A stretch of 64,000 nt of DNA from contig CASEOO010000021.1 in NCBI GenBank assembly GCA_949289565.1, positions 1-64,000 on the forward strand. The letters run 5' to 3'. This document shows, one piece after another, positions 45,338 through 53,630 of the stretch. The translations under genes and the position numbers were made by a program. The notes below the pieces were generated by a model. That model did not search any database. It saw only the letters and a program-made list of their open reading frames with translations, and was not told where the DNA came from. This stretch comes from an uncultured Bacteroidales bacterium. Lineage in GTDB: Bacteria > Bacteroidota > Bacteroidia > Bacteroidales > UBA932. Position 1 is the stretch's first letter. Each line of letters starts with the position of its first letter.

Positions 45338-47425
45338 TTATTTCAACGCGATATGGAGCGAACAGCCTTCGGAGATGATGCAGCGGCGGGACTTGCCGCC
45401 ATTGACCGAAACGGTCACCTCAAGTTTGCCGGATGGCTGGCGGACGACGGAAATATCGAAATCACTGTCGAAAGCTCGTATATGGCGGAGAGCCATTCTG
45501 TCCCATCCGGACGGCATGGACGGAGTCATCGTGAAAGACGAAAGACCGGTCGGGCGGATGCCGAAAATTCCCTCTGTCACGATACGGCAGTACAGTCCGC
45601 TTTCTGCCGAAAGATGCCTCTGAGAGCCCTCAGGCCAGGCTTCCACCATATATGGCACATGGTCGCCGAGAAGCCTGCGTGCAGAGAAATCATGCATGAA
45701 GCTGTAAGCCTGGTCCGCATAACCGGCGCAAAACAAGCCGCGAAGAGTATAAAGTGTCGCCCTGTCCCAGAAAGTATGGTCGCCCTGCGCTGTCAGGACA
45801 CCGTCCGGAGTCATCAGTTCAGGTCCCAGAAGAGCCGCGGCCGTACCCTCGCGATGGAAATCCAGTCCGGCCACAAGAGGGAGACAGATCCATGAACGCA
45901 GAATGTCATTCCCGTCATAATACCGGTAAGTCTCATATCCCGACACCTCTGCCCCGAAATGGTCCGCAATCGCCTCCGCCATATCCTCCGCCTCTGCACT
46001 GTACTTCCTGGATATGCTCCGCGGAAATCCCAAGTCATCAGCCAGATAAGCGGCTGACAGAAGAGCATCGTAGTACAGGCAGGACGTGCTCAGGTTTGCA
46101 TCGCCGGACGGGAAACGTCCCTCCAGCTCGTCTGTATCCGATGCCACCACCCCGTCTTCTGTCTTCTGCCTGCGGCAATACTCCAGACACCACTCAATGA
46201 GAGGCCAGAGCTCCTGAGCCGTCTCTTCCGAACCTGACGCCATCGCAAACCTCGAAGTTCCGCACGCCAACATCGCCGCATCTCCGCGGTCACCGGCGCC
46301 TGCCCAGATATCAGTGCCTTCGGCAATGATGGAACTCGGTATCGGACGATATTCGTCATTCATGAATCCGCCGAAAAGCCTGCAGCAATTCTCCGCAGAC
46401 TCGTTTCCTTTCTCGTATCCTATGAACGGAAAGAGCGGATTCACGTATTCACCCTGGTCATTCGTCCATAATGCAGCATAGAAAACTTCTCCGCCAGGAG
46501 CATGCATATAGCCGTTCTTCGTGTTTATGATGCTCTCGCAAGCCCTGAGTTTCGCGAAAAAGAACTCTGAATTCAGCGCAGGGTCAGGGGTCTCGAGAAT
46601 CAGTGCTGATGCAATGTCACCGTCCACGAAATTCCGTCTGCCGGCTAATTCTTTTCCGAAATCAGGGACTGAGGCAGATTCATCATCCCTGAATCCCTGG
46701 AAATAAACTTCGAACTCTATCTGTCCCCCTGGGGACAATGAATAGCCGCCGTCTCCGGCAATGTCTGCCAATACATGATAGCCGCCGTCTATACCTTTAT
46801 CAGGATCTGTCATATAATCACAGCAATACCGTGGTATATTCACGGACAAAACCCTGTCGCCGATATTCCTGAGAATGTATTTTTCGCAAGAGAGCCGCTG
46901 GTCCACGGACGGGAAGAAAATGCGGGTCATCTCTATTTCAGGTTTGCGGCCTGCCTTTCTGTCGGCGCCTGACCGGGTCCAGCCCACATTCCAGAGACTT
47001 TTCACCGTCAGCATCCCGTCGAAACGGACTTCTGCGACCTTTTCCTGATCCAGCGTCATATCTTCTATGGAAATCATGGAAGGTATGTCAGCCGCAGTGC
47101 GCCACACCAGGCTGCCGTGGGTGTCGTTGGGAATTTTTCTGAGTGTCGGGAAGACCAGCGAACGTTCGCAGCGGAATGCCCCGTCAGCGTCCACTCCCCA
47201 CCTGATCACCACCGAGACCTTTTCACCTGTCATTTCGAGATGGTCGTAATGAGGGATGTCGCTTTCAGGCCGCCAGACAATCGCCTTTCCGTCATCTTCC
47301 AGTGTCCACCGGGTCTTCTGCTCCGCCTGCCGGTTTCCTTCCGGCTGTGTCTGCGCCGTCAGGCTGAAGGCACAGCACAAGCATGCCGACAGGACTGCAA
47401 GCAGTTTCATTCTCATCATTCTCAT
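45338..47425 (-). CDS. Secreted six-hairpin-type protein of unknown activity (PUL 2)
   Basis: A 695-residue protein with a signal peptide (to about residue 24, SLTAQ). Residues about 40-270 are beta-rich (super-sandwich-like), and about 290-620 helical with the look of an (alpha/alpha)6 barrel: YAALWTNDQGEYVNPLFPFIGYEKGNE, DIWAGAGDRGDAAMLACG, DANLSTSCLYYDALLSAAYLADDLGF and EAWPEGSQRHLSAESGLYCRIVTEGIFGI. This order, beta-sandwich then helical barrel then a small beta domain, is that of six-hairpin glycosidases and phosphorylases such as GH78, GH94 or GH95 relatives. The paired acids in TNDQGEY and EAWPEGS may be catalytic. I cannot name the family. It is probably a hydrolase for side chains of the PUL 2 glycan. 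Confidence 0.7.
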   Translation of the reverse strand: MRMMRMKLLAVLSACLCCAFSLTAQTQPEGNRQAEQKTRWTLEDDGKAIVWRPESDIPHYDHLEMTGEKVSVVIRWGVDADGAFRCERSLVFPTLRKIPNDTHGSLVWRTAADIPSMISIEDMTLDQEKVAEVRFDGMLTVKSLWNVGWTRSGADRKAGRKPEIEMTRIFFPSVDQRLSCEKYILRNIGDRVLSVNIPRYCCDYMTDPDKGIDGGYHVLADIAGDGGYSLSPGGQIEFEVYFQGFRDDESASVPDFGKELAGRRNFVDGDIASALILETPDPALNSEFFFAKLRACESIINTKNGYMHAPGGEVFYAALWTNDQGEYVNPLFPFIGYEKGNESAENCCRLFGGFMNDEYRPIPSSIIAEGTDIWAGAGDRGDAAMLACGTSRFAMASGSEETAQELWPLIEWCLEYCRRQKTEDGVVASDTDELEGRFPSGDANLSTSCLYYDALLSAAYLADDLGFPRSISRKYSAEAEDMAEAIADHFGAEVSGYETYRYYDGNDILRSWICLPLVAGLDFHREGTAAALLGPELMTPDGVLTAQGDHTFWDRATLYTLRGLFCAGYADQAYSFMHDFSARRLLGDHVPYMVEAWPEGSQRHLSAESGLYCRIVTEGIFGIRPTGLSSFTMTPSMPSGWDRMALRHIRAFDSDFDISVVRQPSGKLEVTVSVNGGKSRRCIISEGCSLHIALK

Positions 47426-47456
47426 AAAATTTCAAATCTGTCAGGCCAGCAGCTTC

Positions 47457-48611
47457 CTATCTGCCTATAGTAAAACTGAACTGATCATAAGGAGCTGTCC
47501 TCCATGCCTGGTCTGAAGAAATATAAGATATCGCGAACAATGGAGAAAAAGTCCTCACGCTGATGGTCTTGCCGTCAGGCTTGAACTCCAGTATACGGAG
47601 CCAGCAATCCCCGCCGTTTCCGTGCCACTGCCCGTCGTTGGTCTGTGAATTGAACATCATCTGCGGGATGATATGCCCGTCAGCGGCAGGATCTTCACGA
47701 TAACCGCATGTACAGCTGTAGTCTATGTCTTTCACATCGCTTCCGGCAGGAATACGCGGAGGGACGCCTGTATGGCCGCAGAGAACGAGAACAATGTTCG
47801 ACGAAGGATATACCAGCTTCTCCCACACCGCCTGAGGCCAGTTGTGCGGAGTCACCTTGTACCATTTTTCATCTTCAATGCGTGTGCCGTCAGGCAGGAT
47901 GAAAGAGTGGACCAGAAGTATCACCTTGTGATTTGTGTATTCCGGCTTGGAAATCAGTTCAGATGCCCACTGGAGTATTTCATCACGCGGAGCGAATTCG
48001 AGGGCAAGTATAAGGATTTTCCCCCAGGTGTCGTCAGTGAACTCGTATGCCGCGTTCTCCAGCGTATGCACATTCTGCCAGTTCGGCGCTGTGGCCACAA
48101 GATGCTCCATATTCAGGAGATTCCGCTCCGGATAGACATAGTCCGGCATCTGGGAATATCTGTGCTCGGCTGAGATGTAGCCTAAATCATGATTTCCCTG
48201 GCAGGCAATGTAAGGCACCCTGTTGTCGAGAAACGAAAGTGAATGGGATATGGCTTCCCATTGCTGGCGCGATGTCTGTGTGCCGTTCGGAAAATCAGGG
48301 AGGCCTCCGGCAATGAGCTTGTTGTTCTGCTCTACGAGATCGCCGGTAAGCAAGGCCGTCATTACATTCAGGCGTTTCGCATTCTGCGCTATCCAGGCGG
48401 TCTGCAAATCGAAGAGAGGCTGTGTCGCGGCGAACTTGATATAGCTCTGCGCATCGCCGAACATAATCATCGAGAATGATTCCGGATCTTCCAGCTGTGG
48501 ATATACCGGAATGATAGGCTCGGACTGCTTTATCTGTCCATAGGCCTGGATTGCAGCCAGCGACGAGAAAAGCATCACAGCGGCAAATATTGCAAACTTA
48601 CGTTTCATCAT
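47457..48611 (-). CDS. Secreted metallophosphoesterase (PUL 2)
   Basis: A 384-residue calcineurin-like phosphoesterase; the start at 48611 (MMKRKFAIF) gives a signal peptide cleaved near AYGQ, while the frame above it does not. Metal-binding motifs are MIMFGDAQ (Asp53 and Gln55, in place of DxH), LTGDLVEQN, CQGNHDLGY, VHSF and LCGHTG. It lacks the N- and C-terminal accessory domains of the PUL 1 phosphoesterase. Its place between GH16 and the six-hairpin gene makes it part of the glucan operon, which is unusual since beta-glucans are not phosphorylated as a rule. The substrate is unknown. Confidence 0.85.
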   Translation of the reverse strand: MMKRKFAIFAAVMLFSSLAAIQAYGQIKQSEPIIPVYPQLEDPESFSMIMFGDAQSYIKFAATQPLFDLQTAWIAQNAKRLNVMTALLTGDLVEQNNKLIAGGLPDFPNGTQTSRQQWEAISHSLSFLDNRVPYIACQGNHDLGYISAEHRYSQMPDYVYPERNLLNMEHLVATAPNWQNVHTLENAAYEFTDDTWGKILILALEFAPRDEILQWASELISKPEYTNHKVILLVHSFILPDGTRIEDEKWYKVTPHNWPQAVWEKLVYPSSNIVLVLCGHTGVPPRIPAGSDVKDIDYSCTCGYREDPAADGHIIPQMMFNSQTNDGQWHGNGGDCWLRILEFKPDGKTISVRTFSPLFAISYISSDQAWRTAPYDQFSFTIGR

Positions 48612-48749
48612 ATTATAATCTTTTTTTCCTAAATACTTAAACACTATTAACTAATCCAAAATATCCGCCGCCCGCGCGGAGCGGCTTTCGTTCTGATTTC
48701 CCTTATAAATTCTCCATTCAAGAGAAGGACTCCGGCACACTGTGAAGTA

Positions 48750-49853
48750 TTACAGCTTGGTGACACGCACCCAGTCTACAAGCATGTATGACGGGCAGTC
48801 ATCAGGATTTATCGCGCCAGCACCTGCAGGGCCGACACTGAGGATGATGTGGAAGCCGCCGCTGAAAGGCCACTGCTTCAGTTCTGCCTCGTTTTCGAAC
48901 CTTTCGTTTTTGTATGTAAAGGCTATGCTGGGATTTATGTCATTCAGGCCGTTCGCATCGTAAATAATCACAGCATCGTCCGTGACATCAGCGGCATAGG
49001 TGTTGTATTCATCTGCATTATAGCCGCTGTATTCCCTGTCAACATGGTCAGTGTTTTTGCCTGTGTATACATCAATATAGTGAGAATGCAGGGTATGCTG
49101 GACATAATCGTGGAGGTATGAATGCTCCATGATGTCTATCTCTCCGCTCTCAGGCCATCCTCCATATGTCTGATATTCAGGTTCAGGCATCATCCATATA
49201 GCCTGGCCTACGGATTCGGCATCATTGACAAATTTTGCACGCACTTCTATACGGAATGGTGCTTTAAACCAGAGTTTTCCCTGGGTCTTCACGCCTCCTG
49301 ACAGGCATTCTCCGCCATCCGACACTATGGCCAGCACCAGGTTGTCATCCTGTACATATGAATGGTCAGGGCTTCCTGACATAGACACCTGCCAAGCGGC
49401 TGTACCTCTCGGGACATAGTTCCATGCATCGGTATCCAGACCGTCTGCCTGGTCGAAGTCATCGAAGAAGAGCACATCTTCTTCTGCTCCAGGGAAACGG
49501 TTCTCATATGCGGAAAGAAGCACGGTATAAACTGTTTCCTCGCCGTCGCAGGTGACTGTGAACTCCTGGCTTTCCGGCCAGTCTCCTGTGAATTCCTTAG
49601 GGTCTGGAGATATGGTGGCGCCGTCTGCAAGTCTGTAGTCGACTTTTGAAACCTGGCCGCCGTATTTTATGGCTCCGATTTTCGCGATGTGGCTCTCCTG
49701 GTCGATGGATGCGTGATAAACATAGTCGCCTACAGAGAGCGTAAAACGCTCAAGCGGATATCCGGCGTCAGGGCTGGCGCCGTCCTCTGCGCATCCTGTG
49801 AGGGACAGGGCGGCGAGGGCTGCGGTCAAAAGTATTGTCATTTTTCTTGTCAT
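48750..49853 (-). CDS. GH16 endo-beta-glucanase lipoprotein
   Basis: A 367-residue surface lipoprotein that cuts beta-1,3- or mixed-linkage glucan chains. The start at 49853 gives MTRKMTILLTAALAALSLTGC, a clear lipobox. Residues about 30-115 form a small beta domain of DUF5018-like appearance. The GH16 jellyroll follows (FFDDFDQADGLDTDAWNYV to the end), with the catalytic motif GEIDIMEH at residues 237-244: Glu238 as nucleophile, Asp240 assisting and Glu243 as acid/base. The extra Met between the acids (ExDxME) is the laminarinase-type form and not the lichenase ExDxE form. It would generate oligosaccharides for the two SusC/D pairs. Confidence 0.93.
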   Translation of the reverse strand: MTRKMTILLTAALAALSLTGCAEDGASPDAGYPLERFTLSVGDYVYHASIDQESHIAKIGAIKYGGQVSKVDYRLADGATISPDPKEFTGDWPESQEFTVTCDGEETVYTVLLSAYENRFPGAEEDVLFFDDFDQADGLDTDAWNYVPRGTAAWQVSMSGSPDHSYVQDDNLVLAIVSDGGECLSGGVKTQGKLWFKAPFRIEVRAKFVNDAESVGQAIWMMPEPEYQTYGGWPESGEIDIMEHSYLHDYVQHTLHSHYIDVYTGKNTDHVDREYSGYNADEYNTYAADVTDDAVIIYDANGLNDINPSIAFTYKNERFENEAELKQWPFSGGFHIILSVGPAGAGAINPDDCPSYMLVDWVRVTKL

Positions 49854-49995
49854 TGTTTTTGGTTTATTTTTCTTCTTTATTTTGGTGGTTTGGGGCGGAT
49901 GGCAGTGTTCGCACAGATTACAATTTCCTCCGGAAATCAACAGTGCTCACATCTGCCATCCTTCCTGATTTTCAGCAAAAATTTGTGCCCACTGA

Positions 49996-50049
49996 CAAAA
50001 ATATGGGTGGGGAAGCAGGTGAAGGGGCAGGGAGGGATTTCCCTGCTCC
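49996..50049 (-). promoter_or_regulatory. Possible internal promoter and stem-loop before GH16
   Basis: TATTTTTG on the minus strand (50003-49996) is a perfect -7 element with no matching -33, and would give GH16 a 135-base leader. Immediately upstream a stem of GGGGCAGGG/CCCTGCTCC (50024-50049, one wobble) lies 19 bases past the stop of the preceding lipoprotein gene; it has no T-run, so RNA processing or partial termination is as likely as full termination. Confidence 0.3.
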
Positions 50050-50067
50050 GTTTGTCAAGGATGCAAA

Positions 50068-51765
50068 TTATTCTGCAGGGGTATACGGGATATACTCGAA
50101 GGATTCGATAGTCATGGTGCCTGAAGTCTGCGCTGCGTCATCACAGGCTATACCGAACTCATACTGGAATCCTGGATGTGTACTGCCCTCCTGCCAGATG
50201 TCACCTATATCCTTACGACTATAAGCGAGAACATCGTTGATATATAATTCTCTTAACAGAATATTCCCCGTGAAACCATCAGTGTACTCACTGCCGGCTT
50301 TTCTTGTCGTCGGTTCAATTACAAGTTTGATGGTTTTAAGTTGTGAGTTATCGGTCGGATATGAATCAGCTTTAAATGAATCAGAAGAGTTTCCACGATA
50401 ATTCCACCCGTTATCAGTACCGAAGCAAACATCTATTCCTCCAATATTTGCAGTACCTCCGGCTGCTATAAGATTATTGTCGCCACCGTTGTAACGGATG
50501 TACAAATACATATTGTCCTGGTTATTGTTCACCATAAAGTAGCCTGAAGTAATATTTACATCCGAGAAAGTCCAGATGAAAGTACCGTATTTGAACATAT
50601 CCGGAGTTTTCACCATAGCCCTTGCGCCGTTAGCGGCAATGGTTCCATTTTCGCTCGGAACTGTCGAGCTCTGATTAAGGTCAATGCAGGCTTTCTGAGT
50701 AATAGTCAAAGTCTTGCTTTCAAGACTGGCATCGTCTGCAGAAAGCGTAAGTGTGTACTTCTTGTCATAAATATACTTCGAGCGAGGGAAAGAAACTTTG
50801 ACAGATGAGGCGTCTTCTACGATAGTGAGGTCTTCGCTGTCGGCTGTCACTGTCCATTCGACATTGGCATTGACCGGATAAGTCCGGTCAGTAGCGCCAT
50901 AATTGATATTAAGGTCTCCTTCAGGGACTTCGCCGAACTCGAGGACTGGTTCTTCGATCTCACCGCCGGAGAGGACTGCATTGGCGATGGCACCGGAATA
51001 GATTTCAAGGGATTCCACAGTCGCTGTCTTGGCTTCGCCAGTGGCAGGAGTGATGGTCAGCTTGGCATTTGCATATGTTCCAGGAAGGACTGCCATATAG
51101 TAAGTGCCGGCGGCCAGGTCAGAACCGTCAGCGGCAGAAATGGTCACGCCTGAAGCCTGTTCACCTGCAGCGGCCGCAGTGTATTCAGCCTGAGACATGT
51201 CCACCGTATATTTTCCGGACATCTTGGCGCCTTCGGCCGAAAGGGAAATAGACTTCACAGCCTCAGTGACAGTGACTTTCAGCAGGCCTGTCACATGGCT
51301 GAATGTGAGCGTCTTCCCTGTCACATCGCTTTTGGCGGCGGCAGGAACGAGCATAGTGTCGAATGTACCGGCCACGGCAGTCTGTTCAGCAGGAAGTTCT
51401 GAAGAAATGATATCGCCGCTTATTGAAGAAGTTTCAGAAAATGGATACAGCGCATTGTACTGTGTTGCAGGCACTGCATTTCCGCTGAACTTGGCAGTCG
51501 CTGTCCCGCTTCCGGAAATAAGTTCGAATCTGTTGTTCTCTGAAGTGGCGCCGAACACGCTGATCGCATCATCTTTCGACCATGTGACGGCCTGGCCGTC
51601 AATGGCAGTTTTGGAATCCTGTGCAGAGACGAATTCCTCAGGAGCTCCTGCAGAGAATGTAAGAGGCACGCGCTGCGCCGCCGGAGCGGTTTCTTCTTTT
51701 TCATTGCAAGCAACTGCTGTCATCATGGCAGCTCCGCAAAGTATGGCAAAAAATCTTGTTTTCAT
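50068..51765 (-). CDS. Modular surface lipoprotein: fimbrillin-like, BACON-like and C-terminal glycan-binding-type domains
   Basis: The start at 51765 gives MKTRFFAILCGAAMMTAVAC, with Cys20 as the acylation site, and 565 residues. Residues about 28-265 resemble fimbrillin (Mfa-like) proteins (PLTFSAG, TKTAIDGQAVTWSKDDAISVFG, YNALYPF, LPAEQ, TFSHVTGLLKVTV, GTYYMAVLPGTY). Residues about 270-355 form a BACON-like Ig unit. The last 210 residues (GTIAANGARAMVKTPDMFKYGTFIWTFSDV through GTMTIESFEY) match the C terminus of the lipoprotein encoded at 51974-53542. This C-terminal domain is not one I can name; the beta-rich pattern and aromatic residues fit a carbohydrate-binding module. It is probably a surface glucan-binding protein. 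Confidence 0.8.
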   Translation of the reverse strand: MKTRFFAILCGAAMMTAVACNEKEETAPAAQRVPLTFSAGAPEEFVSAQDSKTAIDGQAVTWSKDDAISVFGATSENNRFELISGSGTATAKFSGNAVPATQYNALYPFSETSSISGDIISSELPAEQTAVAGTFDTMLVPAAAKSDVTGKTLTFSHVTGLLKVTVTEAVKSISLSAEGAKMSGKYTVDMSQAEYTAAAAGEQASGVTISAADGSDLAAGTYYMAVLPGTYANAKLTITPATGEAKTATVESLEIYSGAIANAVLSGGEIEEPVLEFGEVPEGDLNINYGATDRTYPVNANVEWTVTADSEDLTIVEDASSVKVSFPRSKYIYDKKYTLTLSADDASLESKTLTITQKACIDLNQSSTVPSENGTIAANGARAMVKTPDMFKYGTFIWTFSDVNITSGYFMVNNNQDNMYLYIRYNGGDNNLIAAGGTANIGGIDVCFGTDNGWNYRGNSSDSFKADSYPTDNSQLKTIKLVIEPTTRKAGSEYTDGFTGNILLRELYINDVLAYSRKDIGDIWQEGSTHPGFQYEFGIACDDAAQTSGTMTIESFEYIPYTPAE

Positions 51766-51781
51766 AATCATTTTTTTGTGG

Positions 51782-51943
51782 TTAATAATTGAATGTAACA
51801 TCGTATGACTCGTCGAATCCTTTGATTTCTGCGTCACCTGTGCTGGCCGCAAAGCCTGTTTCGACATTCAGGCTGGTCAGTTCGAGCTTAGGGCTTACAT
51901 ATTCTTCAGCCCCACGCTCTTTCATGTTGGTTTTCAAGTTCAT
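51782..51943 (-). CDS. 53-residue protein between two surface lipoproteins
   Basis: This frame begins at ATG 51943 (MNLKTNMKERGAEEYVSP) and ends with GFDESYDVTFNY and TAA. It starts 30 bases after one lipoprotein stop and ends 16 bases before the next start, with no promoter or terminator around it, so it belongs to the operon. No signal peptide or membrane helix is seen. Short proteins of the form charged leader, (Y)xSPxLE and a Gly/Asp-rich tail are common near fimbrillin and BACON genes in Bacteroidales, and their role is unknown. Codon usage agrees with the neighbours. It is too short for common ORF cut-offs. Confidence 0.6.
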   Translation of the reverse strand: MNLKTNMKERGAEEYVSPKLELTSLNVETGFAASTGDAEIKGFDESYDVTFNY

Positions 51944-51973
51944 GAATTATAGAGTTAATTGGTTGGTTTTATG

Positions 51974-53542
51974 TTATTCTATAGGTTTATATTCGAAAGA
52001 GTCGATCGTTATCGAGCCGTTTCCCTCGCCGCCGATTCCGAACTTGTACTGGAGTCCTGGATGATTTGTCCCGTTCTGCCAGATGTCAGCTCCACACCAT
52101 GCTGCCGGATCTTCCGGCCCATCAGCTGCAGGATAATTTGTTTTGCTGAATTCAAATACAAGTACATCATTTATCCACAATTTCCTGGAAAGACACTTCT
52201 TGTTCAGCCCGTCGTAATTGCCTTCACGGGTATCCGGTTTGATTTCAAGTTTCACGGTTTTAAGCTCATTGACATCTATGTCCGATGTATACGTGAAGTC
52301 TTGCTCCCAGCCGCCTCCCCAGCCGGTATCAATTCCCCAGCAGAGAGTTTTACCGTTAATCTGGACTTTGCCCTTGAAACCGACAAGATTGCCGTTCGTT
52401 CCGTTAACCTGTTTTCCTCCGAAACGTATCATAAGCACTATGCCGTCTGCGCCCCAATTATTTATGTCGAAATAGCCTGATTCAAGATCAACATCCGAGA
52501 ATGTCCAGGTAAATGTTCCATGTTTCCACGAATCTCTTGATATGACATATGCTGTTCCGCCATTTGCTGTCAGGGTAAAGCCATTTAGATCCGGACTGTC
52601 TGCCGGTGTCGCGAAAGATTCCAGGATAATATCCATAGTCTTTGGCTCCATTTCTATAGCGGCGTCATCCGACTCGAGGGTGATGGTGTAGCTCTTGTCA
52701 TTGATATACTTCGAGTACGGCAGTGTGACTGTGAATTCTCCAGGACCGCTTCCGCTGGCTTGGCCGACTACCACCTCAGGATCTTCAGCAGAGACTTTCC
52801 ACATCATTGTAGCATCCACCTTGAATGTCTTGGTCTCGCCTGCATAGCTGAATCGAGTGTCCGATGTTTCGGCGAATTCAAGGCGCACTGCCCCCTCCTG
52901 CACTATATTGACAGTTTTGAAAGCATCTTCAGTCTCCACCCTGACTGTGGCGGTGCGCATGTCTTGTCCAGGCTGGACTGTGGCGGTGACAGTCACAGGC
53001 TCTGCAGAGCTTTCTCCGTTAGACGGGCTGAATGATATCCATGTTTGAGGGCATGATATCTCCCAAGCCTTGTTTGACAGCACTGTGAATGTCACCTGGC
53101 CACCTTCTACAGGAACATTCCCGTCAGGGCCAGACACTTCCAGACTGCTCTTGCCGTTCTGGATGATTTTCACCAGCACCGGCTCGTCAATGCCTTCTGC
53201 CATGACGGACAGGGTGGCGGTGCGGGGAGATTCGGAGGTATTGTCTTCAATTTCCACGCTGATATCGGCAGTCAGCGAACTGACAGCGCTTGCTCCTGGA
53301 GCAGGTGTACACCAGTCTTCTGAGTCATTTTCGATATGCCATGGAGTATTTGAACTGATGCTGAAGCGGACAGGATCAGCAGACATAGAGGCTACACCTG
53401 TGTATTCCGATTTGGCATCCACCACTATCTTGGGTGCCTGCTCTGGCTGCGAGTCTATTTCCGGAGTCATATAGCATCCGGTAAACGCCGCCGCTGAGGC
53501 CAGGACACAGGCCGCAAGATTAAAAATCTGATTGGTTTTCAT
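51974..53542 (-). CDS. BACON-domain surface glycan-binding lipoprotein
   Basis: A 522-residue lipoprotein; the start at 53542 gives MKTNQIFNLAACVLASAAAFTGC, with the acylated Cys at residue 23. Three Ig-like units follow. The first two have BACON signatures: SISSNTPWHIENDSEDWCTPAPG with TATLSVMAEG, and VLSNKAWEISCPQTWISFSPSNG with TATVRVETED. The third (about 215-310) is a BACON-like relative shared with the neighbouring fimbrillin-like protein. The last 210 residues (FTLTANGGTAYVI, HGTFTWTFSDVDLESGYFDINNWG, INGKTLCWGIDTGWGGGW) form the same C-terminal domain. The chain of Ig units would hold a binding domain away from the membrane, as in known surface glycan-binding proteins. Confidence 0.85.
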   Translation of the reverse strand: MKTNQIFNLAACVLASAAAFTGCYMTPEIDSQPEQAPKIVVDAKSEYTGVASMSADPVRFSISSNTPWHIENDSEDWCTPAPGASAVSSLTADISVEIEDNTSESPRTATLSVMAEGIDEPVLVKIIQNGKSSLEVSGPDGNVPVEGGQVTFTVLSNKAWEISCPQTWISFSPSNGESSAEPVTVTATVQPGQDMRTATVRVETEDAFKTVNIVQEGAVRLEFAETSDTRFSYAGETKTFKVDATMMWKVSAEDPEVVVGQASGSGPGEFTVTLPYSKYINDKSYTITLESDDAAIEMEPKTMDIILESFATPADSPDLNGFTLTANGGTAYVISRDSWKHGTFTWTFSDVDLESGYFDINNWGADGIVLMIRFGGKQVNGTNGNLVGFKGKVQINGKTLCWGIDTGWGGGWEQDFTYTSDIDVNELKTVKLEIKPDTREGNYDGLNKKCLSRKLWINDVLVFEFSKTNYPAADGPEDPAAWCGADIWQNGTNHPGLQYKFGIGGEGNGSITIDSFEYKPIE

Positions 53543-53630
53543 TTTATTTTGTGTTTTAGTATTCATAAATGTTCACGTTTTACTTATCACGCCGGCAGCA
53601 CCGCAATGCACCTGTCATCACGCCCTGCAG

